Assembly: GCA_040779335.1 (NCBI GenBank) | Contig: JBFONV010000001.1 | Span: 1,178,001 to 1,242,000, forward strand | DNA length: 64,000 bases | DNA from: JBFONV01 sp040779335 | Lineage (GTDB): Bacteria; Pseudomonadota; Gammaproteobacteria; Enterobacterales; Alteromonadaceae | Reading direction: 5' to 3' | Part shown: positions 53,496 to 62,267 of the stretch, piece by piece | Layout of the letters: each line of letters starts with the position of its first letter | How positions within the stretch are numbered: position 1 is the first letter of the stretch | Position numbers and translations under genes: made by a program | The notes under the pieces: generated by a model | What the model saw: only the letters and a program-made list of their open reading frames with translations | What the model was told of the DNA's origin: nothing | Databases searched by the model: none

Positions 53496-54025
53496 GATAT
53501 TCTCCTGTTTTAAATATAACTTTTCGACATATTGTTAAGCAGATATGTGCTGCTTTGATGACATCACATATCCTCTAGTACTGCCTGAAAGAGCAAAGTA
53601 CATGTGTACAAAAATACTTTTGAAAAACGGTATTTACTGCTAACTACTAACTGCTAACGTCTAAGAGTAGGTTTTTTAAAAATCAAAATCATTTTTCAAA
53701 TTACAATTGAAACAGTTAGCTGAGTTAGATCAGTTGATTTGGTTTAATAGTGCTTTTTTAAGCGAAGATTGTTTAAATGTTAATTTTATATAGCGTGGTG
53801 GCAACGATACCGAAAATTTCAACGACGACTTTTATCATATAAAAATCATTAGAGTCATTTGTCTTATTATCTTTGTAAGACATTACCCTAAAATACGTAG
53901 GTAAATATTGGTATTTCATTAGTCAAAAGACTACTTGCTTGTTTTAAATTGTTGATTAATAGTGTAATTTTTATGAGTTTTCATGTTCCCCAGTAAATAG
54001 ATAAAAATAATTTAATTTTTATCTA
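53496..54025. other. Gap upstream of the CsrB-type RNA
   Basis: About 530 AT-rich bases without a gene. Near its middle is an inverted repeat at 53860-53882, listed separately. Nothing else was convincing. Confidence 0.5.
53860..53882. promoter_or_regulatory. Inverted repeat resembling a UvrY/GacA-type upstream site
   Basis: TGTCTTA (53860-53866) and TAAGACA (53876-53882) are perfect arms nine bases apart, centred ~190 bases upstream of the predicted csrB start. In E. coli the response regulator UvrY binds an inverted repeat far upstream of csrB at a similar distance. The match to the known consensus is partial. Confidence 0.35.
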
Positions 54026-54053
54026 TTGGTAAAAATATTGAATGCTCTAATAT
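54026..54053 (+). promoter_or_regulatory. Predicted promoter of the CsrB-type RNA
   Basis: TTGGTA (54026-54031) and TAATAT (54048-54053), 16 bases apart, placing the start near 54060 just before the first GGA hairpin. Confidence 0.5.
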
Positions 54054-54059
54054 TAAACA

Positions 54060-54524
54060 TGTCAGGACGACAAAGGATTTACCAAAGAGCAGGAGCTCTT
54101 AGCAACGGAATGCACTAGGATGAGTCAGGATGACTTATTGATAAGGAAGTTTTAGGATCGCGTATTAAGGATGATGGGTCAGGAAGACAACAGCGAATAA
54201 CAAGGATAGTTGATAAGGAAGCAAATAAGAGCCGGATGCTCTTAGTTAAGGAAAACATCAGTTGAGTCTGGAAGACTTGCAAGATAAGGATATATTTGGG
54301 ATTCGGTGTCAAGGATGACACCATGAAGCTAACTTAGCTTTGCGTAAGGAAACCAATAGGAGCCGGATGCTCTTAGTTATGGAAAACATTAGTTGAGTCA
54401 GGATGATTTGCTTGATAAGGATATTTTTAGGACAAGGTGTCAGGGATGATATACTTTCAGGGACTGAACTACTCCAGAACTTAAGCGCTGCGAAAAAAAA
54501 TACGACTTTTAGTCGTATTTTTTT
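54060..54524 (+). ncRNA. csrB: CsrB/RsmB-family regulatory RNA (CsrA sponge)
   Basis: The ~465-base plus-strand stretch carries 27 GGA triplets, 19 of them AGGA. Many sit in hairpin loops: AGTCAGGATGACT (54123-54135), GTCAGGAAGAC (54178-54188), GAGCCGGATGCTC twice, AGTCTGGAAGACT and GTGTCAAGGATGACAC. This is the hallmark of RNAs that sequester the translational regulator CsrA. It ends in a perfect 14-bp intrinsic terminator and has a promoter at the other end. Two ~70-bp internal copies lie 131 bp apart (from 54230 and 54361), with a diverged third near 54087. E. coli CsrB is 369 nt with fewer sites. The minus-strand open frames here are repeat shadows. Confidence 0.88.
54493..54524 (+). terminator. 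Terminator of the CsrB-type RNA
   Basis: AAAAAAATACGACT, loop TTT, AGTCGTATTTTTTT: a 14-bp perfect stem with a T run, ending at 54524. Confidence 0.93.
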
Positions 54525-55029
54525 ATGCGTGCAACAAAAATCAAAATTAGTGTCACTTTGGTTTACTTCGATGCAATTAACAAATAAATACTTTTCGTTT
54601 GCTAGTGTTATTCTTATTCTGTTTTCGTGGTGGCGATTGCACTTAATGGCCAACGGATCCTAACTTCTCTTTTTACTATTTAAGGCGTTACTAATCAATA
54701 ATGTCACCAGTCTATTTGACATGCTATTTCATTTGATTTTTCATGTTTGTGGCGGTTATTAAGCGATGCGGGGGCTGATAAATTTTTTTGTTTATCATCA
54801 TAAAAATTTTTCGTGACAAAACGATTAGAAAAATATTGCGCGTAAAAAAAAATTAGATAATATCGCCGCGCTTCTTGTTGATAGCCAATCCAAGTACATC
54901 GCATTTGCGACATGACAATTGAGCAACTATCCAAGAGTGAACTTATGTATTTAGTTATATATGAATCGCTCAATCCCAAAGGCTGGGTTGGTTTAGCGTT
55001 GTTTAATTGATAATGTTGGGAGAAATGCA
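54525..55029. other. Gap and leader before the decarboxylase gene
   Basis: About 500 bases without a convincing gene. A small hairpin (ATCCCA/TGGGTT near 54971-54988) lies in the likely leader of the next gene. No known riboswitch was recognised. Confidence 0.4.
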
Positions 55030-56244
55030 ATGTCTGTTACACCTATTTTAACGTCTGTGAATGTTGATACTCAGAACACGTTTAATGTTAATGAACATGA
55101 AACGTTGACTGCTGAAACGGCACAGGCGTTGGTATCACAATTTGGCTCACCACTAATGGTATTGGATTGCGAACAAGTACGAGTGCAATATCGTGCGTTA
55201 CAAAGCGCATTACCTACCGTAGATTTATACTACGCGTTAAAACCATTGCCACACGCTGCGGTAATTTCTACCTTATTAGCGGAAGGTGCATACTTTGATT
55301 TAGCCACGAGTGGTGAGGTTAACCTTGCTGCTTCTACTGGTGTGCCGAGCGAGCGCACCATTCAAACACATCCGATCAAGCGTGACGCTGATATCCAACA
55401 TGCGTTAGCATACGGCTGTAATGTATTTGTGGTCGACAATATCAATGAACTTGAAAAATTTGTTCAATATAAAGATCAGGTTGAACTTCTTATTCGTGTT
55501 AGCTTTCCAAACGCGGATGTACTGTCTGATCTGTCTAAAAAGTTTGGTTGCAAACCTGAAGATGCACTTGGTTTAGCACAACATGCTTTTGACTTGGGGA
55601 TTAGAATTAAAGGCTTGTCGTTTCATGTTGGCTCTCAAACGAAAAACGGCGATAAATACGCCACGGCAATTATTAAGTGTCATGACATCATGACGCAAAT
55701 GGTTGCCGCAGGTTTACCCGCATTAAGCACATTAGATATTGGTGGTGGTTTTCCGGTGAAATACACGGCTGATGTCATGCCTATTGACGATTTTTGTTTG
55801 CCAATTCGTCACGCTTTATCGCAACTGCCAGAAACCGTGAGAGTTATTGCTGAACCAGGTCGTTTTATCGTTGCTCCTGCGGTCACCAATATTTCCTCTG
55901 TTATGGGGCAAGCAGAACGAAATGGTCAAACATGGTATTACTTAGATGATGGTATTTATGGTTCATTTAGCGGTTTAATGTTTGATGAAGCCAAATATCA
56001 CATTGACAGTGCAGTGCAGTCTGAACAGCGATTTTCAGCGGTATTAGCGGGACCAACTTGCGACAGTATTGATGTGGTTGCCGAATCGATTTTGTTACCT
56101 AAGTTAATCAATAGCGACTTGATCATCAGCACTATGATGGGGGCGTATACCTCTTGTACTGCAACTGATTTTAACTTTTTCAAACGAGCGGAGTTTGTTG
56201 TACTCAATGAAGAAGCGCAACAGGGCGTCGTAATAAGCGCTTAG
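55030..56244 (+). CDS. Type III PLP-dependent ornithine/lysine-type decarboxylase
   Basis: A 404-residue alanine-racemase-fold enzyme. The PLP lysine is Lys71 (YYALKPLPH). HVGSQ, the phosphate-binding GGGFP and the substrate-side loop EPGRFIVAPA are present. The catalytic Cys344 lies in GPTCDSIDV, as in eukaryotic-type ornithine decarboxylase and bacterial lysine/ornithine decarboxylases. It should yield putrescine and/or cadaverine. It is too short for, and unlike, DapC-type lysA at the specificity loop. GGGAG precedes ATG 55030. Ornithine versus lysine preference cannot be settled from sequence by eye. Confidence 0.88.
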   Translation: MSVTPILTSVNVDTQNTFNVNEHETLTAETAQALVSQFGSPLMVLDCEQVRVQYRALQSALPTVDLYYALKPLPHAAVISTLLAEGAYFDLATSGEVNLAASTGVPSERTIQTHPIKRDADIQHALAYGCNVFVVDNINELEKFVQYKDQVELLIRVSFPNADVLSDLSKKFGCKPEDALGLAQHAFDLGIRIKGLSFHVGSQTKNGDKYATAIIKCHDIMTQMVAAGLPALSTLDIGGGFPVKYTADVMPIDDFCLPIRHALSQLPETVRVIAEPGRFIVAPAVTNISSVMGQAERNGQTWYYLDDGIYGSFSGLMFDEAKYHIDSAVQSEQRFSAVLAGPTCDSIDVVAESILLPKLINSDLIISTMMGAYTSCTATDFNFFKRAEFVVLNEEAQQGVVISA

Positions 56245-56261
56245 GTGTTATTAAAAAATCA

Positions 56262-56307
56262 CTGCCGTCATTGTCGATATATGTTTATCGAAACAACTTG
56301 GCGGCAG
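56262..56307 (+). terminator. Structured 3' end after the decarboxylase gene
   Basis: Outer arms CTGCCG/CGGCAG and inner TCGATA/TATCGA form a nested hairpin 17 bases after the stop. A T run comes only ~20 bases later, so it may be a weak or processed terminator. Confidence 0.35.
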
Positions 56308-56395
56308 CTGCGCTATACCATATATTTTTTTTAATTCCTGTGATTAGCAACTAACTCTAATAGTAGCGATTAATTTACGTCCAATCTGGAGTTCC

Positions 56396-56626
56396 ATGGT
56401 AGAACAACGCATATTTAGCTGTTTCCAAGTAAGCAAGCTATTCACTAGCTTAGTTTGTTTTATATCTACTGTGTTCTGCATTGTTGGTACGTCTTACTTC
56501 GCACTATCAAAAAAATCGAGTTTTATATCAAGAATAGATAAATTCCAGCGAAGTCTTTTAAAGGGCGTAGACAGCGGTTACTTTGATAAGATAGCTGACG
56601 ATTTTGTCAAAGATACTGGTAAATAA
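56396..56626 (+). CDS. Small membrane protein of unknown function
   Basis: A 76-residue frame with one hydrophobic segment (LFTSLVCFISTVFCIVGTSYF, ~15-35) followed by a charged C-terminus (SRIDKFQRSLLKGVD). GGAG precedes ATG 56396, though only four bases away. A good terminator begins 16 bases after the stop, which supports a real short transcription unit. No homology is recognised. Confidence 0.5.
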   Translation: MVEQRIFSCFQVSKLFTSLVCFISTVFCIVGTSYFALSKKSSFISRIDKFQRSLLKGVDSGYFDKIADDFVKDTGK

Positions 56627-56641
56627 GCTAAATGTGAGAAA

Positions 56642-56682
56642 AGCAATCCCTTGCTTTTAAGCAAAGGATTGGCTGTTTTTTC
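56642..56682 (+). terminator. Terminator after the small membrane protein
   Basis: AGCAATCCCTTGCT pairs with AGCAAAGGATTGGCT with one bulge, then GTTTTTT. A 15-base direct repeat (TCAGCATCTCTATAT) follows at once. Confidence 0.8.
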
Positions 56683-56742
56683 AGCATCTCTATATTTCAG
56701 CATCTCTATATATAACAATGTCTGTCAAAAGAATGCTAATCG

Positions 56743-57675
56743 TTAACCGTCAGCGTTAATTTGTGCGATAAGCTCATTAAGACAAGTTTCATGTTGATCA
56801 TGAGGTACCTGACAGGTGCCTGCTGCATTGTGACCCCCACCATTGTATTTCAACATTAGTTCACCGACATTCGTTTTTGAGCTGCGATCAAAAATAGACT
56901 TACCAGTGGCAAGAACTGTATTTTGTTTTTTAAGTCCCCACATCACATGAATTGAGATATTACATTGTGGAAATAGTGCATAAATAACAAAACGATTACC
57001 TGAATAAATAACCTCTTCGTCTCTTAAATCGAGCACGACTAAGTTACCATGAACGGTTGCACAACGCTCAATTTGAGCTCTAAATTTTTCTTCATGCTCA
57101 AAGTAAAGATCTGTTCGTTCTTTAACATCTGGAAGTGCAAGCAACTCATCAATATTGTGATCTTTACCATAGTCAATTAGCGCCATCATGAGTTCGTAAT
57201 TTGAAATACGAAACTCTCTAAAGCGACCTAGACCTGTGCGCGAGTCCATGATGAAATTGAGCAACTCCCAACGTTTAGGGTGTAGGACTTCTTCTCGGTT
57301 AAATTGGGCTGAATCACCCTTATCGACAGCATCCATCATGCTGTTCCAGCTAGCAGGGAATGTTTCTAAGCCACCGTAGTAATCATAAACAACTCTTGCG
57401 GCAGAAGGGGCATTAGCGTCGATTACATGATTATCACGCTTTTCATTACGAAGTGTTTCACTATGATGATGATCAAATGCAATATGAACGCCGTCAACAT
57501 AAGGTAAGTTAGTTGAAATATCGTTTGGTCCTACATCTATAATCCCATCCTGCATGTCTTTGGGGTGAACAAAGATAATATCGTCTACCAAATTAATATG
57601 TTTGAGCAAAATAGCACAAACTAAACCATCGAAATCACTACGAGTTACTAAGCGGTATTTTTTGTTATCCGACAT
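56743..57675 (-). CDS. DHH family phosphoesterase
   Basis: A 310-residue protein with DHH-domain metal motifs RSDFDGLVCA and AFDHHHSE, and a C-terminal DHHA1 domain with YNGGGHNAAGTCQV. Members include exopolyphosphatase-like and oligonucleotide/cyclic-dinucleotide phosphodiesterases. Which one applies here is unknown. GGAG precedes ATG 57675. It is 76 bases downstream of the truncated haemoglobin gene on the same strand, a possible operon. Confidence 0.85.
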   Translation of the reverse strand: MSDNKKYRLVTRSDFDGLVCAILLKHINLVDDIIFVHPKDMQDGIIDVGPNDISTNLPYVDGVHIAFDHHHSETLRNEKRDNHVIDANAPSAARVVYDYYGGLETFPASWNSMMDAVDKGDSAQFNREEVLHPKRWELLNFIMDSRTGLGRFREFRISNYELMMALIDYGKDHNIDELLALPDVKERTDLYFEHEEKFRAQIERCATVHGNLVVLDLRDEEVIYSGNRFVIYALFPQCNISIHVMWGLKKQNTVLATGKSIFDRSSKTNVGELMLKYNGGGHNAAGTCQVPHDQHETCLNELIAQINADG

Positions 57676-57751
57676 TAATTATCTCCACTAGATATGTTGT
57701 TTTTCTTTTTACTTATTTAACAATAGATTAAATTTTTAATTAATAAAAATA

Positions 57752-58123
57752 TTAACCTTCAACAATATCAGTTTTTAAACTTAAAGCAAAAGCGACAACC
57801 TCATCGCATTCTTGTTGTGGAACTTGAAGTTCAGCCATAGTATCACCAGCATGTCCTAAAAATAATTCCCAATCACTGTCATTAATGTTCAGTCCTGCAT
57901 GCGTTCGTTTCATATCGCGGCCCATATAATAAACGGGGCCACCTGCACTGTTGCAAAGGTAATCTATTAGCAATTGCTTTTCCTTATCAACATGGTCTGT
58001 GCCTATATGCTGCCAAAATCGGCCAAGTTGAGGATCCGTTTGCACGCGAGGAAGTAAATTGCAGACAAAGGCGTTAATGCCATCATATCCGCCCAATCTT
58101 TCGTATAAACTTTTATCACTCAT
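57752..58123 (-). CDS. Group 1 truncated haemoglobin
   Basis: A 123-residue 2-on-2 globin. It has YERLGGYDGINAFVCNLLPRV at the start, AGGPVYYMGRDMKRTHAGLNI with the proximal His, and the glycine motifs that define group 1 (trHbN). Such proteins bind O2 and detoxify NO or act in redox sensing. AGGAG precedes ATG 58123. Confidence 0.92.
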   Translation of the reverse strand: MSDKSLYERLGGYDGINAFVCNLLPRVQTDPQLGRFWQHIGTDHVDKEKQLLIDYLCNSAGGPVYYMGRDMKRTHAGLNINDSDWELFLGHAGDTMAELQVPQQECDEVVAFALSLKTDIVEG

Positions 58124-58272
58124 ATGGTAACTCCTGTTGTCTATGGGATCTGATCTATCGTATTTATACTAGTTGAGTTTTGTGATGACGGTATGGTAAA
58201 AACCGATAAGATCAGACAACTATTCCTGATTCATTGATTTATCGGGGGTTTAAGTTTTAAGCTCTTATGGGG

Positions 58273-59076
58273 TTATGGCTGGTATTGGGTTGCAATCTGT
58301 TTAATTTCACCACTTTTTTTCATTTTATAAACCTCATTATTAAACTTTTGTTGAAAGTCTTTCTTAAAAGTGAATTTACCCTTGTCTCGATCGGTAAAAC
58401 CTAAATAAACGTCATCGGTCGAAATTACAGCACTTTCCAATATTTTGTACGGAGTACTTTTGAAAACACTTGAGTTGTTTAGTTTTTTCATCATCCATCT
58501 ATACGTTAAGCGCTCTACCATATAGCAATCAATGCGTCCCTTTAAAAGCATAAATATGTTTTGTTTAACGGTTTTGGTTTCAACTAAAGTGATCTTACCG
58601 TCTTTTACATGCTGCCTAAATGCTCTGCCGCCATAACCGTCATAACCAGAAGCATTGCCAATACGTAGACCAAGATAATCATCAGGCCAGTTAGGCCTTG
58701 GCTTTGATAATATATCGTTTCGGCAAACGGCAATGACTGATTCTGCCATTATCGCTAAAGAATAAGGCCAAACGTAAGGCCAATCGTAGCCATGGTAGTA
58801 TAAAGGGGCAAAGGCAATGACAGTTCCGTTCTCAACCTCTTTTTTAACTCGCTGCCAAGGTGCGGCTTTAAACGTGATATTATAATCGGGCATCCGCTGA
58901 GATATTTTCCGCATTATGTCGATATAAATTCCTTTAATTTGTTTGTTTTCTTCATAGCTGTAGGGTGGGTAGTGACCATCCATCCAAATGATGACTTCTG
59001 TTGTTTGGCTGCACACATAAAAGGGCACAAATAAAAAATAAAGTAGTAAAAGAGGTATTGATTTTTTTCGCATCAT
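58273..59076 (-). CDS. Periplasmic substrate-binding protein, SBP_bac_3-like
   Basis: A 267-residue protein with a signal peptide (~1-23, MRKKSIPLLLLYFLFVPFYVC). A type 3 solute-binding pattern follows: IIWMDGHYPPYSY, KGIYIDIMRKISQRMP, a lobe 2 segment GLRIGNASGYDG, and the C-terminal QKFNNEVYKMKKSGEIKQIA. No transport partner is near. It is distantly like the protein at 12333-13100. Two Met codons open the frame; the second is equally possible. Confidence 0.8.
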   Translation of the reverse strand: MMRKKSIPLLLLYFLFVPFYVCSQTTEVIIWMDGHYPPYSYEENKQIKGIYIDIMRKISQRMPDYNITFKAAPWQRVKKEVENGTVIAFAPLYYHGYDWPYVWPYSLAIMAESVIAVCRNDILSKPRPNWPDDYLGLRIGNASGYDGYGGRAFRQHVKDGKITLVETKTVKQNIFMLLKGRIDCYMVERLTYRWMMKKLNNSSVFKSTPYKILESAVISTDDVYLGFTDRDKGKFTFKKDFQQKFNNEVYKMKKSGEIKQIATQYQP

Positions 59077-59195
59077 TTAATCCATTTATGCGTGGGAAGC
59101 CTTCGATGATTTTTTTAATATAGCTTATTTTTCAGAAAATATATTTATAATAGTTGTTTGATAACAATAGATTAAACATAAACAAAACAAACACA

Positions 59196-59900
59196 TTATT
59201 TTTTCTTTTTAATTCCCATTTTACTCAAGCGTTCATTAATAAAACCGTCTATCTCTGGCTGCTTTTGACAAACGACGGTACCTCCCAAAATTGCGCTGAT
59301 GGCTGCAACACCACTATTTAAATTACTATTACAGTCGATGTTTGTTTTCTTTACTAGTGGTTTTTTGATGAATGCGCGAGTCGATTTTGCAATACTATTT
59401 TTTTTCGCAAGGCGTTCGTTGTTTTGCTCCTTAGCACTGAGTGTCTGAGCGGATTCATTAATTGACGATCTTAACCTTTCAAGTGCTTTACTCGCGGAAA
59501 TTTTTGGAGAAGGGGGGCTGCTTAACGCAGGTTTACGTTTTGTTGTGATAATACTTTTTTCGAGGCGAGTGTCATTTTTGACGAAAGAGTTGTTATCCAT
59601 TACTTTATTTTTCATCGGCTTAGTTATTTTTGAATTATTTATACTGGCGTTTGAGGTTTGCTCTGTTGTCGAAGCTGTTTTATTTTCGAACGATTGGCTA
59701 GGGGCAACGATTGCTTCAGGTTGTCGCTTTTTTTCTGTTGCATGCCGCGTTTTTTTTACTTGGTATAGATAACTTTTAATAGCTTTTTTTGAGGGCGTTT
59801 TTGTTTCGGTGATTTTAAACTGCTGCGAAATCAACATCAGTAAAAGTGCAGTATGCAGGACTAGTGAAAACGTTATTTCTTTGGCGTATTTCTTAAACAC
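59196..59900 (-). CDS. Hypothetical TonB/TolA-like single-pass membrane protein
   Basis: A 234-residue protein with one N-terminal TM helix (ITFSLVLHTALLLMLISQQF, ~9-28). This TM sequence, with the conserved SLxLH, is the same style as TonB and TolA anchors. A long polar Lys/Ser/Thr-rich linker follows, then a short C-terminal part with a Cys pair (IDCNSNLNSG...TVVCQKQPE). The usual TonB C-terminal domain is not recognisable. Start GTG 59900 has no good ribosome site. Function unknown. Confidence 0.55.
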   Translation of the reverse strand: MFKKYAKEITFSLVLHTALLLMLISQQFKITETKTPSKKAIKSYLYQVKKTRHATEKKRQPEAIVAPSQSFENKTASTTEQTSNASINNSKITKPMKNKVMDNNSFVKNDTRLEKSIITTKRKPALSSPPSPKISASKALERLRSSINESAQTLSAKEQNNERLAKKNSIAKSTRAFIKKPLVKKTNIDCNSNLNSGVAAISAILGGTVVCQKQPEIDGFINERLSKMGIKKKK

Positions 59901-60152
59901 AAGCTAAAAGGATATTATTTCTAGGTAGCTTGTAGACCCTAAGGTCTTATATTGGTTCAAGTATTTGAGAGTAATCATCAAAAATGAACCAGTCGTCGTT
60001 AAGTGGTGACCGGCTATATTTGTCAGGTTTTTGATTGCACAAAGGATATTGAGGGCGATTTACTTTGGCTGGGGCAAGTACGTAAAAATGACCAAATGAA
60101 CTGGCTTTTTTATTGCCTCATGCCATTTTTGATAATAGGGCATCGAAGAGCA
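59901..60152. other. Gap without a gene
   Basis: About 250 bases up to the terminator at 60153. No repeat or small gene was convincing. Confidence 0.45.
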
Positions 60153-60182
60153 TAAAAAAGGGGGAAAGCTATTTCCCCTTTG
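60153..60182 (-). terminator. Terminator of the DUF5666-type gene
   Basis: Read on the minus strand: AAAGGGGAAA, loop TAGC, TTTCCCCCTTTTTT with a T run, ~62 bases after the stop at 60245. Confidence 0.8.
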
Positions 60183-60244
60183 AGTTTTGCTGAAGGTAAT
60201 TTAGGTAAAACTGATAGTGTTAATCCGACTCAGTTTCCTTTTGC

Positions 60245-61981
60245 TTAATCGCCCTCATCGTCATCATCTTCTTCAATTTCTATAGATTTTGCGGTAATAG
60301 TACCTTCTCCATCCTTGAAGCCTTTCACTTTGACTTGATCGTTAACTTTTACAAGTTGCCAAAATTGTTCAGCAGTGACATCTTCATCATTCAATTCAAA
60401 CTCGGTGTTCTCGGTGATCATAACCAGATGATGGGAAACGATTAAACTCTGCTCTAATAACTCTTCAATGATACCTCTAAATTCAGTGCGTTGACCGTGA
60501 CCGTGATCATGACCGTGACCATGACCGTCATCGTCATTTGCGCTTTCTATTTCAACAGAAGAGGCGACGAAGTCACCGTTAATGTCATTACCTTGCACTT
60601 CGACTTCCATGCCATCTTCAAGCTCAGTAAAAAACGCATCTTGAGAGACATGATCACCTTGTGAATTTTCAAAGGTGGTCTCGGTTGTGGTGTTCACGAC
60701 AATACCGACAATAACAAAACTAGTTTCGGTAATATCGCTAACCGTTCCTTTTAATTCCGTTTCTTGATCAGAGTGGTCATTATGACGTTTTAATTTGCTG
60801 GCAATAGTGTTGCCTTCGTTATCAATAAAGCCTCGCACTTCAACATAGTCATTAATATTGATGTCTGCTAGATCAAAAAATCGCTCATGAACATCAGATT
60901 CATCTTTCATTTTTGTTTGCTCATTAACGATAAACGTTACCCCTAATAGCGTTAATTGCTGTAAATTGAGGTCAATTGATTCGACCAGCCCTTCAACTTT
61001 TAAGTTCGTTCTTTGGTGAATACGAACTTCATTGGCCAGTAAATCACCTTGATCATTATATGCGCCTTTAACTTTGATCCGAATATTGAGCATTAATGCA
61101 TTGGCATCACCATGTTCGAATTCAGTATTCTCATCGGTAATTACGTGTATATCGTTAACGGTAAAACTATTGCTAGATTCGAAGCTGGTGATTATGCCTT
61201 CGAGGTTTCTTCTATGACCACCATCATGGTCATCTTCAGTTTCTTTGAGTTTTATTTCGCTAATCGTAAAGACTCTGTCTATTAGAGATGAGGGCTGTCC
61301 TTTTACTCTTACCAATTGTCCGTCACTGAGCTGTTCGACAGTGAAATTAGTAAACTCCGCGACGCTATAATCAATGGTTAGTTCTGCCAGCATAAACGTT
61401 TGCAAATCGGTATCGAGCATGGATACTTCACCTTGAAGTTTTAGCGTTGTACTGGGACCTTCTTTTTCAATTCTTGTTGCGTAAAGTTGGTTGTCAGCAT
61501 TAAAAAAACCACTGACTTCAAGGAAATCGCCAGGGATAAGCAGCTCTAAGACGACATTATCTAAGCTGGTTAAATCATCATAAATGACTGTTTGCCCCAA
61601 TATCACTAACGAGTTAGCTATTAGATCGATACTTTCAAGTGGTCCTTTAATTTGTTCATCATAGTGAATGTTATGTGCAGTACCGGTTTTTCCATCGTCA
61701 TTAACTTCACCATCAAGGCTGACGATCATCCCTATCTGGAGGTCATTCTCATCGGCATTGTCATTATCATCGGTGGAAACTGTTGAACTATCCGTCTCGT
61801 ATTCAATACCATCAATATAAACACTGCCAAAACCAGTGATAACCCCTGTGGTGCTCGTTGGCTGGCTGGTACTTGGTGGCGGGGGAGGTGGTTCTATGGT
61901 TGGTTGCGATGATGAGTCAGATCCTCCACCACAACCAATAAGTAGTAACGTCAAAATTAAGGGGATGAAACGATAGATCAT
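60245..61981 (-). CDS. DUF5666-type repeat lipoprotein
   Basis: A 578-residue lipoprotein: signal with lipobox LIGC, a Ser/Pro-rich linker (PPPPPP), then about seven tandem beta-barrel-like modules. Each has a pattern such as G-x-I/V ... GM/DxVEVxG ... A-x-x-I/V-x-x, as in DUF5666 proteins. Near residue 490 is a His/Gly stretch, GHGHGHDHGHG, and earlier EDDHDGGH, which could bind metal ions. The C-terminus is highly acidic (EEDDDDEGD). GAGG precedes ATG 61981. Function unknown. Surface exposure is inferred from the lipobox. Confidence 0.8.
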   Translation of the reverse strand: MIYRFIPLILTLLLIGCGGGSDSSSQPTIEPPPPPPSTSQPTSTTGVITGFGSVYIDGIEYETDSSTVSTDDNDNADENDLQIGMIVSLDGEVNDDGKTGTAHNIHYDEQIKGPLESIDLIANSLVILGQTVIYDDLTSLDNVVLELLIPGDFLEVSGFFNADNQLYATRIEKEGPSTTLKLQGEVSMLDTDLQTFMLAELTIDYSVAEFTNFTVEQLSDGQLVRVKGQPSSLIDRVFTISEIKLKETEDDHDGGHRRNLEGIITSFESSNSFTVNDIHVITDENTEFEHGDANALMLNIRIKVKGAYNDQGDLLANEVRIHQRTNLKVEGLVESIDLNLQQLTLLGVTFIVNEQTKMKDESDVHERFFDLADININDYVEVRGFIDNEGNTIASKLKRHNDHSDQETELKGTVSDITETSFVIVGIVVNTTTETTFENSQGDHVSQDAFFTELEDGMEVEVQGNDINGDFVASSVEIESANDDDGHGHGHDHGHGQRTEFRGIIEELLEQSLIVSHHLVMITENTEFELNDEDVTAEQFWQLVKVNDQVKVKGFKDGEGTITAKSIEIEEDDDDEGD

Positions 61982-62267
61982 AATAACCTCTATGCTTGCG
62001 CTAAGTTAGGATGCAGGTACTAGGCTAAGAACTTATCAAGCGCCATACAGGCATCGTTAAATACAGGAGTGTTATACAGTTCTTATTACAGTTAGCTATC
62101 AACGTAGTTGTACAGCTATAGCTAGTTATTATAAATGTTCTACCTTAGGATTACCTTAAAAGGTTACGTCAATATCGGATTTTCTTTGATTATTAAATAA
62201 ACACATGATAATTGTTAGCCATAGATGTTTATGCAGTGGCTAAATAATGTCGCACAAATCGTTGTAC

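Noticed and set aside
54115..54653. Minus-strand open frames with repeated peptide across the CsrB-type RNA
   Set aside because: They are the reverse of the repeated GGA hairpins and the terminator; no start signals and no protein homology.
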